Part shown: positions 46,340 through 56,276 of the stretch, one piece after another
Layout of the letters: each line of letters opens with the position of its first letter
Numbering within the stretch: the first letter of the stretch is position 1
Source of the DNA: Carnegiea gigantea
Lineage: Eukaryota > Streptophyta > Magnoliopsida > Caryophyllales > Cactaceae
Direction of reading: 5' to 3'
DNA length: 64,000 nucleotides
Assembly (NCBI GenBank): GCA_029747015.1
Contig: JAKOGI010001955.1
Location: 10,001-74,000 of the forward strand
Position numbers and translations under genes: made by a program
The notes under the pieces: model-generated
What the model saw: only the letters and a program-made list of their open reading frames with translations
Databases searched by the model: none
Told to the model about the DNA's origin: nothing

Positions 46340-48225
46340 TGGTGTAGCTTCCCAAAATGACTTGGAATAAAGGAAAAACATCTTCCATACTCGGTGCACT
46401 GTGAATGGGAAGGTGTGTTCTCTGACCATTGATGGGGGAAGTTGTGCTAATGTCGCCTCCAAGACCATGGTGGAGAAACTCAAGCTTGTGATCTTACCTC
46501 ATCTAAGACCATATACCATTTAATAGCTCAATCAAGGTAAAGGCTTACAAATCTCTTCTTATTGTTTATGTACTTCATCCATTGGGAAGAATTGTAAAGA
46601 TGAGAATAGATATGGTGTGACATTACACCTATGGATGCTTATCATGTCTTTTTGGGATGTCCTCGGCTCTTTTATAGAAACGTTATGCATGATGGCTGTC
46701 TAAACGCATACACCTTTACCAAAGACCACAAGAAAATCACCCTTACCTCTCTCAAGGCTACTTCCCAAAGCAAACCCTAAGACACTAGGAATGGATGTCT
46801 TCCTTACTACCCTACCCTGCTCTCAGCTCCATGATTTTGAAGCATACAAAGAATAGGTTCTACATGGTCAAGAACCGACGAAAGCTAAGGAGCTTTCCCA
46901 TCCTTTGCTCATCCTACTTTTAAAAACCTTTGAACATGTGTTTCCAAGTGAAGCACCCCATGCCCTATCTCCCAAAAGATCCATCCAACACAAAATCAGC
47001 CTCATCCCTGATTTTACACCCATAAATAAGTCGGCCGATCGAATGAACCCTCAAGAAACTTAAGAAGTACAACGGTAACTTGATGAACTTCCAGCTAAGG
47101 GCTTAATCCGAGAGTGCCCTTAGACCATATTCCGTTCTGGCCTTACTTGTGCCCAAAAGGATTGAAGTATAAGGATGTGTGCGGATAGTAGGGCAATCAA
47201 CAAGATTACTATCAAATATTGCTATCCCATCTGAAGATTGGAGGACATTCTTAATGAATTGCATGGAGGTACCATTTTTTTTATGATTGATCTTAGGAGT
47301 GGCCACTATCAAATTCGGATCTATGAGGGAGATGAATGGAAAACAGCATTCAAAACTAAAGGAGGCTTTTATGAGTGGCTTGCTATGCTCTTTGGTTTGA
47401 TGAATGCACCAAGCGCTTTTATGAGGCCTATGAACTATGTTCTTAAGCCCCTCATCGGCAAGTATATGGTGGTATAGTTCGATGATATCTTAGTGTATAG
47501 TGGAAGTGAAAAAAAACATGCCGAGCATTTGAGACAAGTCTTGAGTATTCTAGCTCAAGAGAAACTCTATGTAAACTTTGAGAAATGCCACTTCTTCTCC
47601 TTGCAAGTTGAATTCTTAGGATATGTGATCTTAGCTTAAGGCATTCATGTTGATAAAGGCGAGATCAAGGCTATTTGCGAGTGGCCAACTCCAACCTCAA
47701 TCTAGTAAGTCCGAAGTTTCCATGGGCTTAGGAGGTTTATCAAGAATTTTAGCACCATTGTGGCTCCTATGCCCGAAGTGCTCAAGGCCAAAAGAATTGA
47801 TTGGAACGAACAAGCTGAAAAGGCCTTTGAGGAAATCAAACTCAAGCTCGCTAGTGTACCTATTCTAGCACTTCTAGGCTTCTCCAAAGTGTTTGAAGTA
47901 GGATTTGACGCCTCCAGTGTAGGGATAGGGGCTGTTTTATCCCAAGAAAAAAGGCACCTAGCCTTCTTTAGTGAAAAACTCAATAATGCCAAGAGGAAAT
48001 ATTCTATTTACATCAAGGAGTTCTATGCCATGCTGAGAGCTTTAGAGCATTGGAAGCACTATTTGGTCGAAGGAGAATTCATTCATCATTCAGACCATGA
48101 GGCCCTCTAATTCATTCAAGGCCAACGCAAGCTCAATCCAAGGTATGCTAAATAGGTAGAATACCTACAATCCTTCCACTTTATGAATCACCATAAAGCC
48201 GGCAAAATAAAGAAGGAAGCAGATG
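46340..48225 (+). pseudogene. pol: C protease, reverse transcriptase and RNase H pseudogene
   Basis: The protease site at 46428 reads IDGGSCANVASKTMVEKLKL, with Asp-Gly-Gly intact. RT starts near 46950 (FEHVFPSEAPHALSPKRSIQ). The frame 47238-47477 has [19 protein letters not shown] and [20 protein letters not shown]. The catalytic box FDDILVYSG at 47478 is intact, but a TAG stands directly before it (47475-47477). The thumb and RNase H follow: [48 protein letters not shown] and HHSDHEAL in the frame 47760-48110. Stops are scattered throughout. Confidence 0.88.
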
Positions 48226-49587
48226 CTTTGTCAAGGAGGTATCGTTTTCTCTCTGCTTTGGAATCTAAAGTACTTGGCTTTGAATGTGTGAAGCAGATGC
48301 ATGCCAAAGATGAAGATTTTAAGGAAATACTTGAAAAATGCTTTGAACGTGCTCTCAACTTTCATTTGGAGAGTAGGTTTCTCTTTAAGGGCACTCGACT
48401 TTGCATGCTAAGAAGTGGATTATGGGAGCTTTTGATCCAAGAACTCCATAGAGGAGCCTTGGCCGACCATTTTGGTATAGAGAAGACTTTGTTCAATGCT
48501 CAAGGAGCATTACTATTGGATAAAAATATCTAAGGATGTAGAGCATTATGTCAAAAGGTGCTCCACTTTCCAAGGGCTACCTATAGCCCCAAGGCCTTTA
48601 CTTCCCACTTCCAGTTCCTTCAAGCCCCTTGGGAGGATGTAAGCTTAGATTTTATCACCGGTTTTCCAAGAACACAAAGGCATAAGGATTCCATTATGGT
48701 GGAACTGGATAGATTCCTAAAAATGGCTCACATTGTAGCATGCCACACCACTGATAATGCACCCCAAATTGTAAACCTCTACTTTACAGAGATTGTGTGT
48801 CTCAACGGCATACCAAGAAGCATGGCATCGGATACGGATGCAAAGTTTGGCTCGGCTCACCTTATAGAGAAAGCTAGGCTCCTATCTCAAGTATAGAACA
48901 ACTTGTCACCCACAAATCGACCGCCAAACTGAAGTGACCAATAGAACTTTGGGCACTTTGCTTTGGGTTCTAGTCAAGAAGAGCATTAAAGGGTGGGATG
49001 AGTTGCTTTATCATGCTGAATTTACCTTTAACCGAGCACCTAGCAAGGCTACTAGGCTTTCTCTCTTTCAAACGATGTATGGATGCAACCCATGGATGTC
49101 ATTGGACCTGGTTCCAATCCCTAATCCAGCTAAGTTAAATTGGGAGGCCGAGAAAAGACCTAAGGAAATTCAAGATCTTCATGCCAAGATTACAAAAAGA
49201 ATTGAAAAGTCCAATGAACAAGCTGAGCACCATGCCAATAAGCATAAGAAGGAGGCTCATTTTCAGGCTAGTGACGTGGCATGGATACACCAAAGGAAGG
49301 AAAGGTTCCCAAGTAAACGCGAGTCAAAACGCATGCCAAGGTTGGATGGCCCCTTAGAAATCCTCAAGAAGATTAGCCCAAATGCATACAAAGTGAACCA
49401 CTCTATTGAGTATGGGGTGTTTTCAACCTTCAATGTGGCTGAACTCAGTCCATACTATGATGAGAGTGAAGAAATTCCGAGTTTGAAGTCAAACTCCAAC
49501 CAAGCCAGGGGGTATGACAGGGACCATTATTTGGAGCCTTCTAGACCTCATCCATCAATCCCACAGAAGCCTACAAGAACCAAGTAA
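48226..49587 (+). pseudogene. int: C integrase pseudogene overlapping the 3' LTR
   Basis: The zinc-binding region is at 48430-48560 (LIQELHRGALADHFGIEKTL). The core is VSLDFITGFPRTQRHKDSIM at 48638, with the first Asp, and a second Asp in ASDTDAKF near 48829. A stop and frame change at about 48894-48935 precede NRTLGTLLWVLVKKSIKGWD and LLYHAEFTFNRAPSKATRLS. The C-terminal domain runs to NVAELSPYYDESEEIPSL near 49470. The frame then crosses the PPT into the 3' LTR and stops at 49587. Extension of integrase coding into the 3' LTR is a known trait of CRM elements. Confidence 0.85.
49503..49514 (+). other. C polypurine tract
   Basis: AGCCAGGGGGTA directly before the 3' LTR; the purine run AGGGGG is short and lies inside coding sequence. 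Confidence 0.7.
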
Positions 49588-50634
49588 ATATGGGAAGTTC
49601 ATGCCTTGGTTAGAAACACCCTAAACCAGTCCAATAGTTGCCTGCCCAGTTCATCCAAAAAATGACCTGAAATTTGTATGTCTTTTGGGACCAGCAGATG
49701 AAGGGATGATTGACTATTTTGATGAATGTCCTTACGTTTAAGGAGTTGTTTTTCCAATAAAACAAGTTACAATGCTTTTGGACATCATTTGGTTAGTCAA
49801 TCACCAAGATCATTCCAACAGCGTAGAATGGGCGATAATCTAGCACTGTCCGGTTTGAAGGGAAATTAAGGAGAGCAAACTAGGTCCAACCTTTTTAAAA
49901 CATTAGGGCATGAGAAAACACATAAAAATTTATCAAGTAACATGCCCAAATTCCTCCAAAGCACCCCCTTGTGCTGTGTTAATCCAGCCAAAAGTACAAG
50001 GAAGCACCCTTTTACCCGGTTTCAAGCTAGTCATGGAGAAGCGCCTTGTTTCTTGGGTTCCCACTTGTATTACTTGTACATTTCAAATTAAATTAATGTA
50101 ATAGCTACTGTATAAGCTTGACGGACCATTTAGTTAAGCCATTAGTCCTAATGAGGTGGCCAAAACTAGATTAGGTAGGTTAGTGTACTTTGGTGATCGA
50201 TTTGTTCCTCCCCTTTTCCCTAAGTGTACTCAAGTCTTCTAGCTGACTTTTAAAGGTTTGTATGGCTGGAATAGTTCCTTTAAAACCAGCCTCAAGCCCC
50301 TTTGTAAATCAAATTTTTTGGATGAATGAAAATTGAGTTTGAAAACCCTCTCTATTAAAATCGAGATTTGTATCTTAAGCTTGGCAACTCAAGTGGGTCT
50401 CTAGGTCTTTTATCTCAAATAGGGGGTGATTAATTTCTATAAATTGATCTAAAGACATTGCCTAAGTATGTTCAAGGGAGGCTCCTCGGATTATCCCTTG
50501 CTCCCTTGCTCAACTCACCTGTTTATCTCATTTGGCTTAACTCACTCACATTTTACCCAGCATTATATGTTGCCCATATTCTGTTTCCATTGTTTCCTTG
50601 GTTATTTGAGAGCTTGTGAGGCAGGAATTCATCA
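49515..50634 (+). repeat. C 3' LTR, also the 5' LTR of the second C unit (1120 bp)
   Basis: Starts TGACAGGGACC and ends GAATTCATCA. It matches the joined 5' LTR. A PBS and gag follow it directly, so it serves as a shared LTR between two internal regions. Confidence 0.9.
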
Positions 50635-50636
50635 AG

Positions 50637-50648
50637 TGGTATCAAAGC
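50637..50648 (+). other. Second C primer-binding site
   Basis: TGGTATCAAAGC, one base different from the site at 45088. Confidence 0.85.
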
Positions 50649-50738
50649 TTCGCTATCCTTTTATGGTCGTAGCTTCCAAAGCCAAAACACAACGTTAGCC
50701 AAACACGAAACGAGCCCACCAAGCACCCTCTCTTAAGC

Positions 50739-51917
50739 ATGTCTTCTAGCCTCACACTGGAGCAAGTGGCTGAACAAGCCCTTAAAGAAAATGCTGAGCT
50801 TAAGGCAAGAGTCAAGTACTTGTAATCTCAACTAGGCCAACTCATGGAAGAGAAAAGGAGGAACCTAAGGAGTTCAAGAAGCTCTAGCAAATAAGAGCAC
50901 TCAGATGATTCTGAGGATAGAACCCAATTGGAGATTTAAGGGATGATGAGTTTGAAAGGTCATCAAGAAGGCACCATAGGCCTAGAGAAAGAAGCTGCAA
51001 CGATTTCGAGGTGGACATTCCGGAGTATGAAAGCCAACTAGATCCGCACCTTTTCTTAGATTGGCTTCAAACTGTTGAAGGAGTCTTTAAGGACAAAGAC
51101 ATTCCAGAAGGAAAGAAGGTAAAGCTCGTTGCCTTAAAGCTTAGAAAATATGCATCTGTTTGGTGGTCTAATGTGGTTTCTAAGAGAGTAAATAAGGGAA
51201 TAGGGAAAATCAAGACTCAGAAGAAAAAGAAAGTCAAACTCAAGTCCAAATTCCTCCCCCTCCCCCAAAAAAATTATCTTCAAGGTATCTTTCTAAACCT
51301 TTGCCACCTTAAATAAGGATCTAAGTGTATACAGGAGTACACTAGAGATTTTAGACAACTGCTCTTAAAATGTGATTTGAAGGAGGATGAATTATAGACC
51401 TTGATAAGGTATCTAAGTGGGTTAGATGAGCAAATTGCTCACATTGTGGAGTTGCACCCGTATGCTTCCATAGATGAGCTTAGCACCTTAGCTCACAAAG
51501 TGGGGTTCTAAAAGAAACTCAAGGCAAGGGTACGGTCACTAAGCCAAACCCATGGCCTTTTAGGTTCCAAAAACCCCCTTATACTACCCCAAAAAACCCC
51601 TTAAGCACAAACAGAAGACCTCTACAACCCACTGCCCCTCAAACTCCCTCTAAACTGCCACCAAAGCCCACAGACAAGAAGATGTGCTTTAGATGTTAAG
51701 GCCTTGGACACTTTGCCTCCGAGTGTCTAAACAAAAGGGTGGTGTCTTTGGCCGAATATCAAGCTTCCTTTGAGGAGCTAAATGAAAAAGGAGAGGAAGA
51801 GGAGAAAGAGCTTTTCTTAAGTGAAGCTCTAGAGGGGGTTGATAAAGGATCGAATAAAAGGGAAATGCTTGTGATTAGGCAAGCACTTAGTGGTCTAGCC
51901 TCCCAAAATGACTTGGG
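50739..51917 (+). pseudogene. gag: C gag pseudogene (copy 2), truncated
   Basis: ATG at 50739 (MSSSLTLEQVAEQALKENAE). The Gag domain at 51011-51316 reads MDIPEYESQLDPHLFLDWLQ and VFKDKDIPEGKKVKLVALKL. The zinc knuckle near 51680 is CFRC-stop-GLGHFASEC: the last Cys, lost in copy 1, is present, but a stop lies inside the knuckle. The acidic tail 51739-51936 (EYQASFEELNEKGEEEEKEL) ends where homology to copy 1 ends. Confidence 0.87.
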
Positions 51918-52685
51918 TAATAACCCACTCCTCTAAGCACCAGACGAAGCGGTAGGGTCCTTCCAAAGGGGCCCACCATTAAGTGTAGAATTGGGCAGCC
52001 TCAACTTCAGGAGTTAGGATACAATTCTCCCACGGATAAAAATCAGCCTGCAAAAAGAGGAGGTGAGAAGAGTAAAATCTTGGGGCTTTGTTAGTTTCAA
52101 AGGAGATGACGTTACTGTTTTTAGGGCACTGATAGCTGCACAGAGACAATGGAAATCTCCCAATTAGAGCTATTATTGAATTGGGTTATCCTTGGCGAAT
52201 AAGACCATCTTAGGGAAATCATGGGCTCTCTAACCTCGACGAAAGGGTCGGGAAGTATTATAAAATCAAAGCTATAAAATTAAAACAGCTAGTGTGAAAT
52301 GCTAGCGAGTATAAGAGAAGTAAAAGGAAGAAAAAATTTAATACCTCCATAACTCTTTGTAAACCCCAAGGGGTATGCTCGGACGTTATTCCCCAAACGT
52401 TCGGTCAGTTTTTTACACTCCCTGGTGCATTCTACGAATAAGGGTGGAATATTGTTAGCAAACTTATTTTGCTTGCAAAGGAAACTTTCTGGTTAATACT
52501 ATTTTGTCTTCACTAGTTGGCCAAAAAAACAGTCAAATGTTTATAAATATTGATAGTTTTTTCCATATTCGTTGTCAAGCCTTTAGTATAAAACATAGAT
52601 TTATAGGTTAGTCCCTCTATTTAAAATAATTGTTCGCTAATGTGCTTTCCCGTATAAGTTCCGACTAAAGTCCTTTCTTATTATG
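51918..52685. other. Unassigned region with one possible minus-strand exon
   Basis: No match to the element families in the window. On the minus strand a strong pyrimidine tract and acceptor (CTCCTCTTTTTGCAG) end at 52048. After it, one frame reads ADFYPWENCILTPEVEAAQF with a single stop soon after, then WWAPLEGPYRFVWCLEEWV, to the break with C at 51917. This may be a captured or host gene fragment, but I cannot name it. The part from 52060 to 52685 shows nothing I recognise. Confidence 0.35.
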
Positions 52686-53262
52686 TGCAATACCCCAAAT
52701 GTACATAATTTGCTGTTTGTATTCTCTTCAATAATATCACCAATTAGAAGTAATATCCCAAATGTTTGGGGCGTTACCGCCGTTTAAAAATGACAAGACT
52801 GTGCTTGTCAGTAATAAACATAGCAATGCAAAACAACGTTTGCCATCACAAGGCACTATCGTAATCACAACCGATCAAAACCATATATGGACAGTTCTAA
52901 CGTCAAACCATTCAAAATATAGTAACTCTTGTAGAGTATACAATTCCAACATCAAAATATTTCACAATACAGTGCTAAAAACATCTCAACTCTAGTACAC
53001 CACCGTTCCATTCAGATTTCCTTGCTCACTTATCACCTTTAATTGGCTTGTGAGCCTGAGGGCGATTCACTGAATATTTGTCTAGAACAAAACATGAAAA
53101 TATTTTGAACTGTGAGCTGAAGCTCAGTACATGCATTCCTGCATTGTTAAATGCTCAATGAAAAACTAGTTGGGCCCGCATTGCAATTCATTTTAATTCA
53201 AAACAGTGAATGAGATGTTTATAAAATTGCATTGTCAATTATTATTTGATTGCAAACCCCTA
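52686..53262 (-). repeat. D: LTR fragment of the R1 family, cut by CACTA
   Basis: TGCAATACCCCAAATGTACA onward matches the R1 LTR from 2067 (shared AAATGTACATAATT, ATGGACAGTTCTAACGTCAA-like and GGGCGATTCACTGAA blocks). It ends within the segment equivalent to about 2663, where CACTATAAAA begins. The rest of this LTR should lie beyond the far end of the CACTA element. Confidence 0.8.
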
Positions 53263-53279
53263 CACTATAAAAAAAGACC
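53263..53279. repeat. CACTA terminal inverted repeat (one end)
   Basis: CACTATAAAAAAAGACC: the CACTA start followed by an A-rich stretch is the family hallmark. The partner end (ending in TAGTG) is not in the window. Confidence 0.8.
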
Positions 53280-53283
53280 AAAT

Positions 53284-53640
53284 AAAGACGGAATCAGCGA
53301 CAGAATAAGGCTTATCAGCGACAGAATTTTCATATCAGTGATAGCATTGGTGATAGAAGACCGATGTCGGATTTTCGCTCGTCGCTGAGTACCTGCCAAC
53401 GGAATTTTGAAATTCCGTCACAATGAACGACGGAATCAGCGACAGATATTGCGACAGTTTTTTTTTTGACAGGGAAAATTTGGTGGGGAGGGGAGCAACG
53501 GAGTAAAAAAATCTGTCGCAACCACCGACGGAAATAGCAATGGAAATTCCGTCGCTGATGGCAACGGCTTGTCCATTCCTTCGTGACCTTCTGCCCTAAA
53601 AAAATAAATGTTTCTGTTCCGTTGCCAGTCCATCACTGAG
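53284..53640. repeat. CACTA subterminal repeats
   Basis: Short motifs recur in both orientations: GACGGAATCAGCGACAGA at 53288 and again near 53430, ATCAGCGACAGAAT near 53313, and the inverted forms AAATTCCGTCGCTGATGG near 53547 and ATCTGTCGCAACC near 53511. Subterminal motif clusters of this kind bind the TNP1-type protein in CACTA elements. A T run lies at about 53458. Confidence 0.8.
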
Positions 53641-54113
53641 TTTCTAATTTTTTAAAATAACAACGCTTGTTTTTGATCGTATCCCTTAGTACATACATTT
53701 CAATCCCTGCAAGAAATTTACAAGAAATTTACACTCAATCCACATCCAATGGCTTCGAATATGACTTCATTCGAAGCGTTCTCAATAATTTCAAGCCACA
53801 CAAAGGTGAAATATTACATCCAAAAACAACACTTCCAACCAAGGGCTTTGAATTCACGAAGCATAAGTCCTAAATAAAGTCTCTACGTATTACAAACTAC
53901 AAATCCAATAAAACCAGAAGTTGCTAGTAATTAAAAATAATGTTATGTTTGCAGAAGAAGGAGAAGCAGGTGCCAAATGGGAGGGAAATGAAATAAGCAC
54001 CAAGGGGAGGGGAATGAAATAAGCACTAATGGTAGGGGAAGCAAGCAGGAAGATATGTACTCCATGAAGAGCCCAGCAGGAGAGCCACTAGCTGGGGGAA
54101 AACTGCAACCAAC

Positions 54114-56130
54114 TCAATCACCAAGGTGAGGATTGTCCTCTTCCTCTTCCTCTTCCTCTTCCTTTTCTTCATCCTCGTCCTTATTATGTTGCAAATGATA
54201 AGTAAATGGTGGCTGAGATTTGAAGTCAGAAGCTTGTTGCATTTCGAAGAAAGCTTGGAGGCGCTGATCAATGGTCTTCATTTGTTGGCTCAGTTGTTGG
54301 TTGCCTTGAGTGAGCAATTTGTTAGATTCTTCCAGTTGCTTACATTTCTCCATAAGCAACCAGCAGCTTTCAGCTTGTGAAGTTAGCTCACCCCCAAGTT
54401 GGTTACTATACCCCTTAAGTCATTGAGCTCTTGTTGCGATGATGCACAACCGGTACCTACTGACAGGCATTTAAGTGAAGTATGTATTAGTATTGCAATT
54501 AAGTAAATTATCGTATAACCATATTGATTAAAACTTTAATATGAAAACTATAGCGGCTCTTTGAGTGGCACTGGAGTAACCGGATTTGCTCATGTTAACA
54601 GCCTCATGGCCAATGCCATAAATACGACCCTTTTGGTTCTTGTACGTCGTCACCCACAACCCATTTGGGTTTGGAAGTGGCTGGTTTGGATCTTGAGAAG
54701 TGCCATCCCCGATTCCTTGAGAGTTGGTAACATCTTCGAAATCATGTTCAAAGGATTCCTACAATACCGCAACATACGCAAGAAATCATGTATATTACAA
54801 TTAATAAAAGTAAATTATACAAGTTCATGTTGAACTACCAATAAATATTGAGAATAGCTAATTACTTACATAAGCCTGTTGTGATTTCTTGTCAACCCAA
54901 GGGGCATTGTCTTTGCCATGGAGTTTGTGAGTGCGGCTGAATAATTCAACAATCGTGGGCTTCGTCACAAGTTGTTCCCTCTATGTACATGCTAGAAAAG
55001 AATGACGTCAACCACAAGCCAAACTACAGTATTGAAGTTAAAGAAATACATAGCAAATTCATTTACCAGACGCCGCCTATGGTCATGCATAATGATAGAG
55101 CCATAGGTGTGGAGAGATGGGCCACCACTTTCTGGAGTACCCAGTCGGTTCTTCTGGGCTGTTTTACGCAATTTCTTGTAATGTTCGTTCGCCCAGTGCT
55201 GTTGAAGTCTCTCCCATCGAGCATCACTGAGCCAAATAGGCTTCTTATTATGCTTGCTTGCTCCGCCAATGAAGTCTCTCAAGCGTGCATCGTCTCATTT
55301 TCAAAATTCCTTCTTACATAGTCCTCATGGACCCGATCCCCAATAAACCACTTCTGTAATTATAAAAACAACAAACAAATCACATAATACAATAGCAATT
55401 TGTCACGTTCACACAAACTGTTGATATGTAGTCAGTATAGTTACCTTGAACTCTCTAAACCACAAATCTCGTATTGGTTTGGGCACTTTACCCCAAGTAG
55501 GCCAAGCTCCATCATATTTGCTTTGAAAATATGAGTAAAATCCTATTAACAGCACCATTATTGGGGAGAAACCTAATTGAACATAACATATCAAATTGAT
55601 TACTTGTGATGCAAAATTCATATAGTAGTTAATAACATATAACAGTTAAAGACTTACCTGTTACCATCTGGTTCAATCCAAGTCTTTGTTTGAGTACTCC
55701 TATGACTGGATTGTGCATCAATTTCACCAGTTATAATGTTGTCTTGGGGCTGGTTTGTGTTAGGGTCAATAGGCTGGGGAGTAGGCTGCACAGTGTTCAC
55801 AAAATAGGGGTTTGGAGCAATATTACAGGCAGATTAGTCGTACATGATACTTTGGTTGGGAATGTATGAGGTCTGATGATGGAAAGCCCCAAATGTGGGA
55901 GGCAGGTCCTAAAATACCTGGTATGTAAGCAGCCATTGTAGCTCCTAGGTGAACTAGGGAATGAGGTACCTGGGGGGAAGATGGATCAATATCCATTACA
56001 GTCGAATCTACGGCAGAGCTCCTACGCCCTCGTCCTCTATCTCGTGTGGAGGACTTACCGAACTGGAATCCAGACCTGAAATAGGTGACAACAAATGCAA
56101 GTACAAATATATAATAATTACACATATCAA
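54114..56130 (-). pseudogene. CACTA Transposase_24-type (Ptta/En/Spm, TNP1-like) gene, several exons
   Basis: Exon-like blocks run downward. 56125-55660: a basic start with GRGRRS, then IDPSSPQVPHSL and NTVQPTPQPIDPNTNQPQ. 55621-55440: YDGAWPTWGKVPKPIRDLWF. 55350-55075: RRNFENET, KPIWLSDARWERLQQHWANE, NRLGTPESGGPSLHTYGSI and HDHRRRL, the core of the family. 54985-54870: VELFSRTHKLHGK. 54765-54560: DGTSQDPNQPLPNPNGLWV. 54450-54114: a coiled-coil stretch (LEESNKLLTQGNQQLSQQMK) and a poly-Glu tail. This type of protein binds subterminal repeats and assists transposition. Exon limits are approximate. One stop is seen in the first block; others are possible. Confidence 0.82.
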
Positions 56131-56276
56131 CTGTTTACGCAGACATCATAATAGGTACGTAGGTAACATATATTTTACAAAATTCATTCATACAATAAAA
56201 GTAAATTCACAGCCAATACTTTAACATGCAAAGTACTAAAATACATAAGAATTCATAAGCACTAAATCATCTGTAT

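Larger units (their letters stand above)
28003..50634 (+). mobile_element. C: CRM-like chromovirus (Ty3/gypsy), interrupted by B
   Basis: Removing B (28017-43995) and one CCATC leaves a 6.65-kb element: 5' LTR of about 1.1 kb, PBS, gag, protease, RT, RNase H, integrase, PPT and a 3' LTR of 1120 bp. The Gag start, the DGGSC protease site and the integrase frame running into the 3' LTR all fit the CRM group of chromoviruses; that assignment is inferred. Many stops are present. The right end is followed not by flanking DNA but by a second C internal region. Confidence 0.8.
50635..51917 (+). mobile_element. Second C internal region, truncated
   Basis: From the shared LTR the sequence repeats PBS and gag of element C and stops matching abruptly at about 51917, in the acidic tail of gag. 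Identity to the first copy is high by eye, over 85 percent. No LTR follows. Confidence 0.85.

Noticed and set aside
54026..54271. ORF with a Lys-Arg alternating run
   Set aside because: It is the shadow frame of the poly-Glu tail of the CACTA Transposase_24-type gene at 54114-54359.
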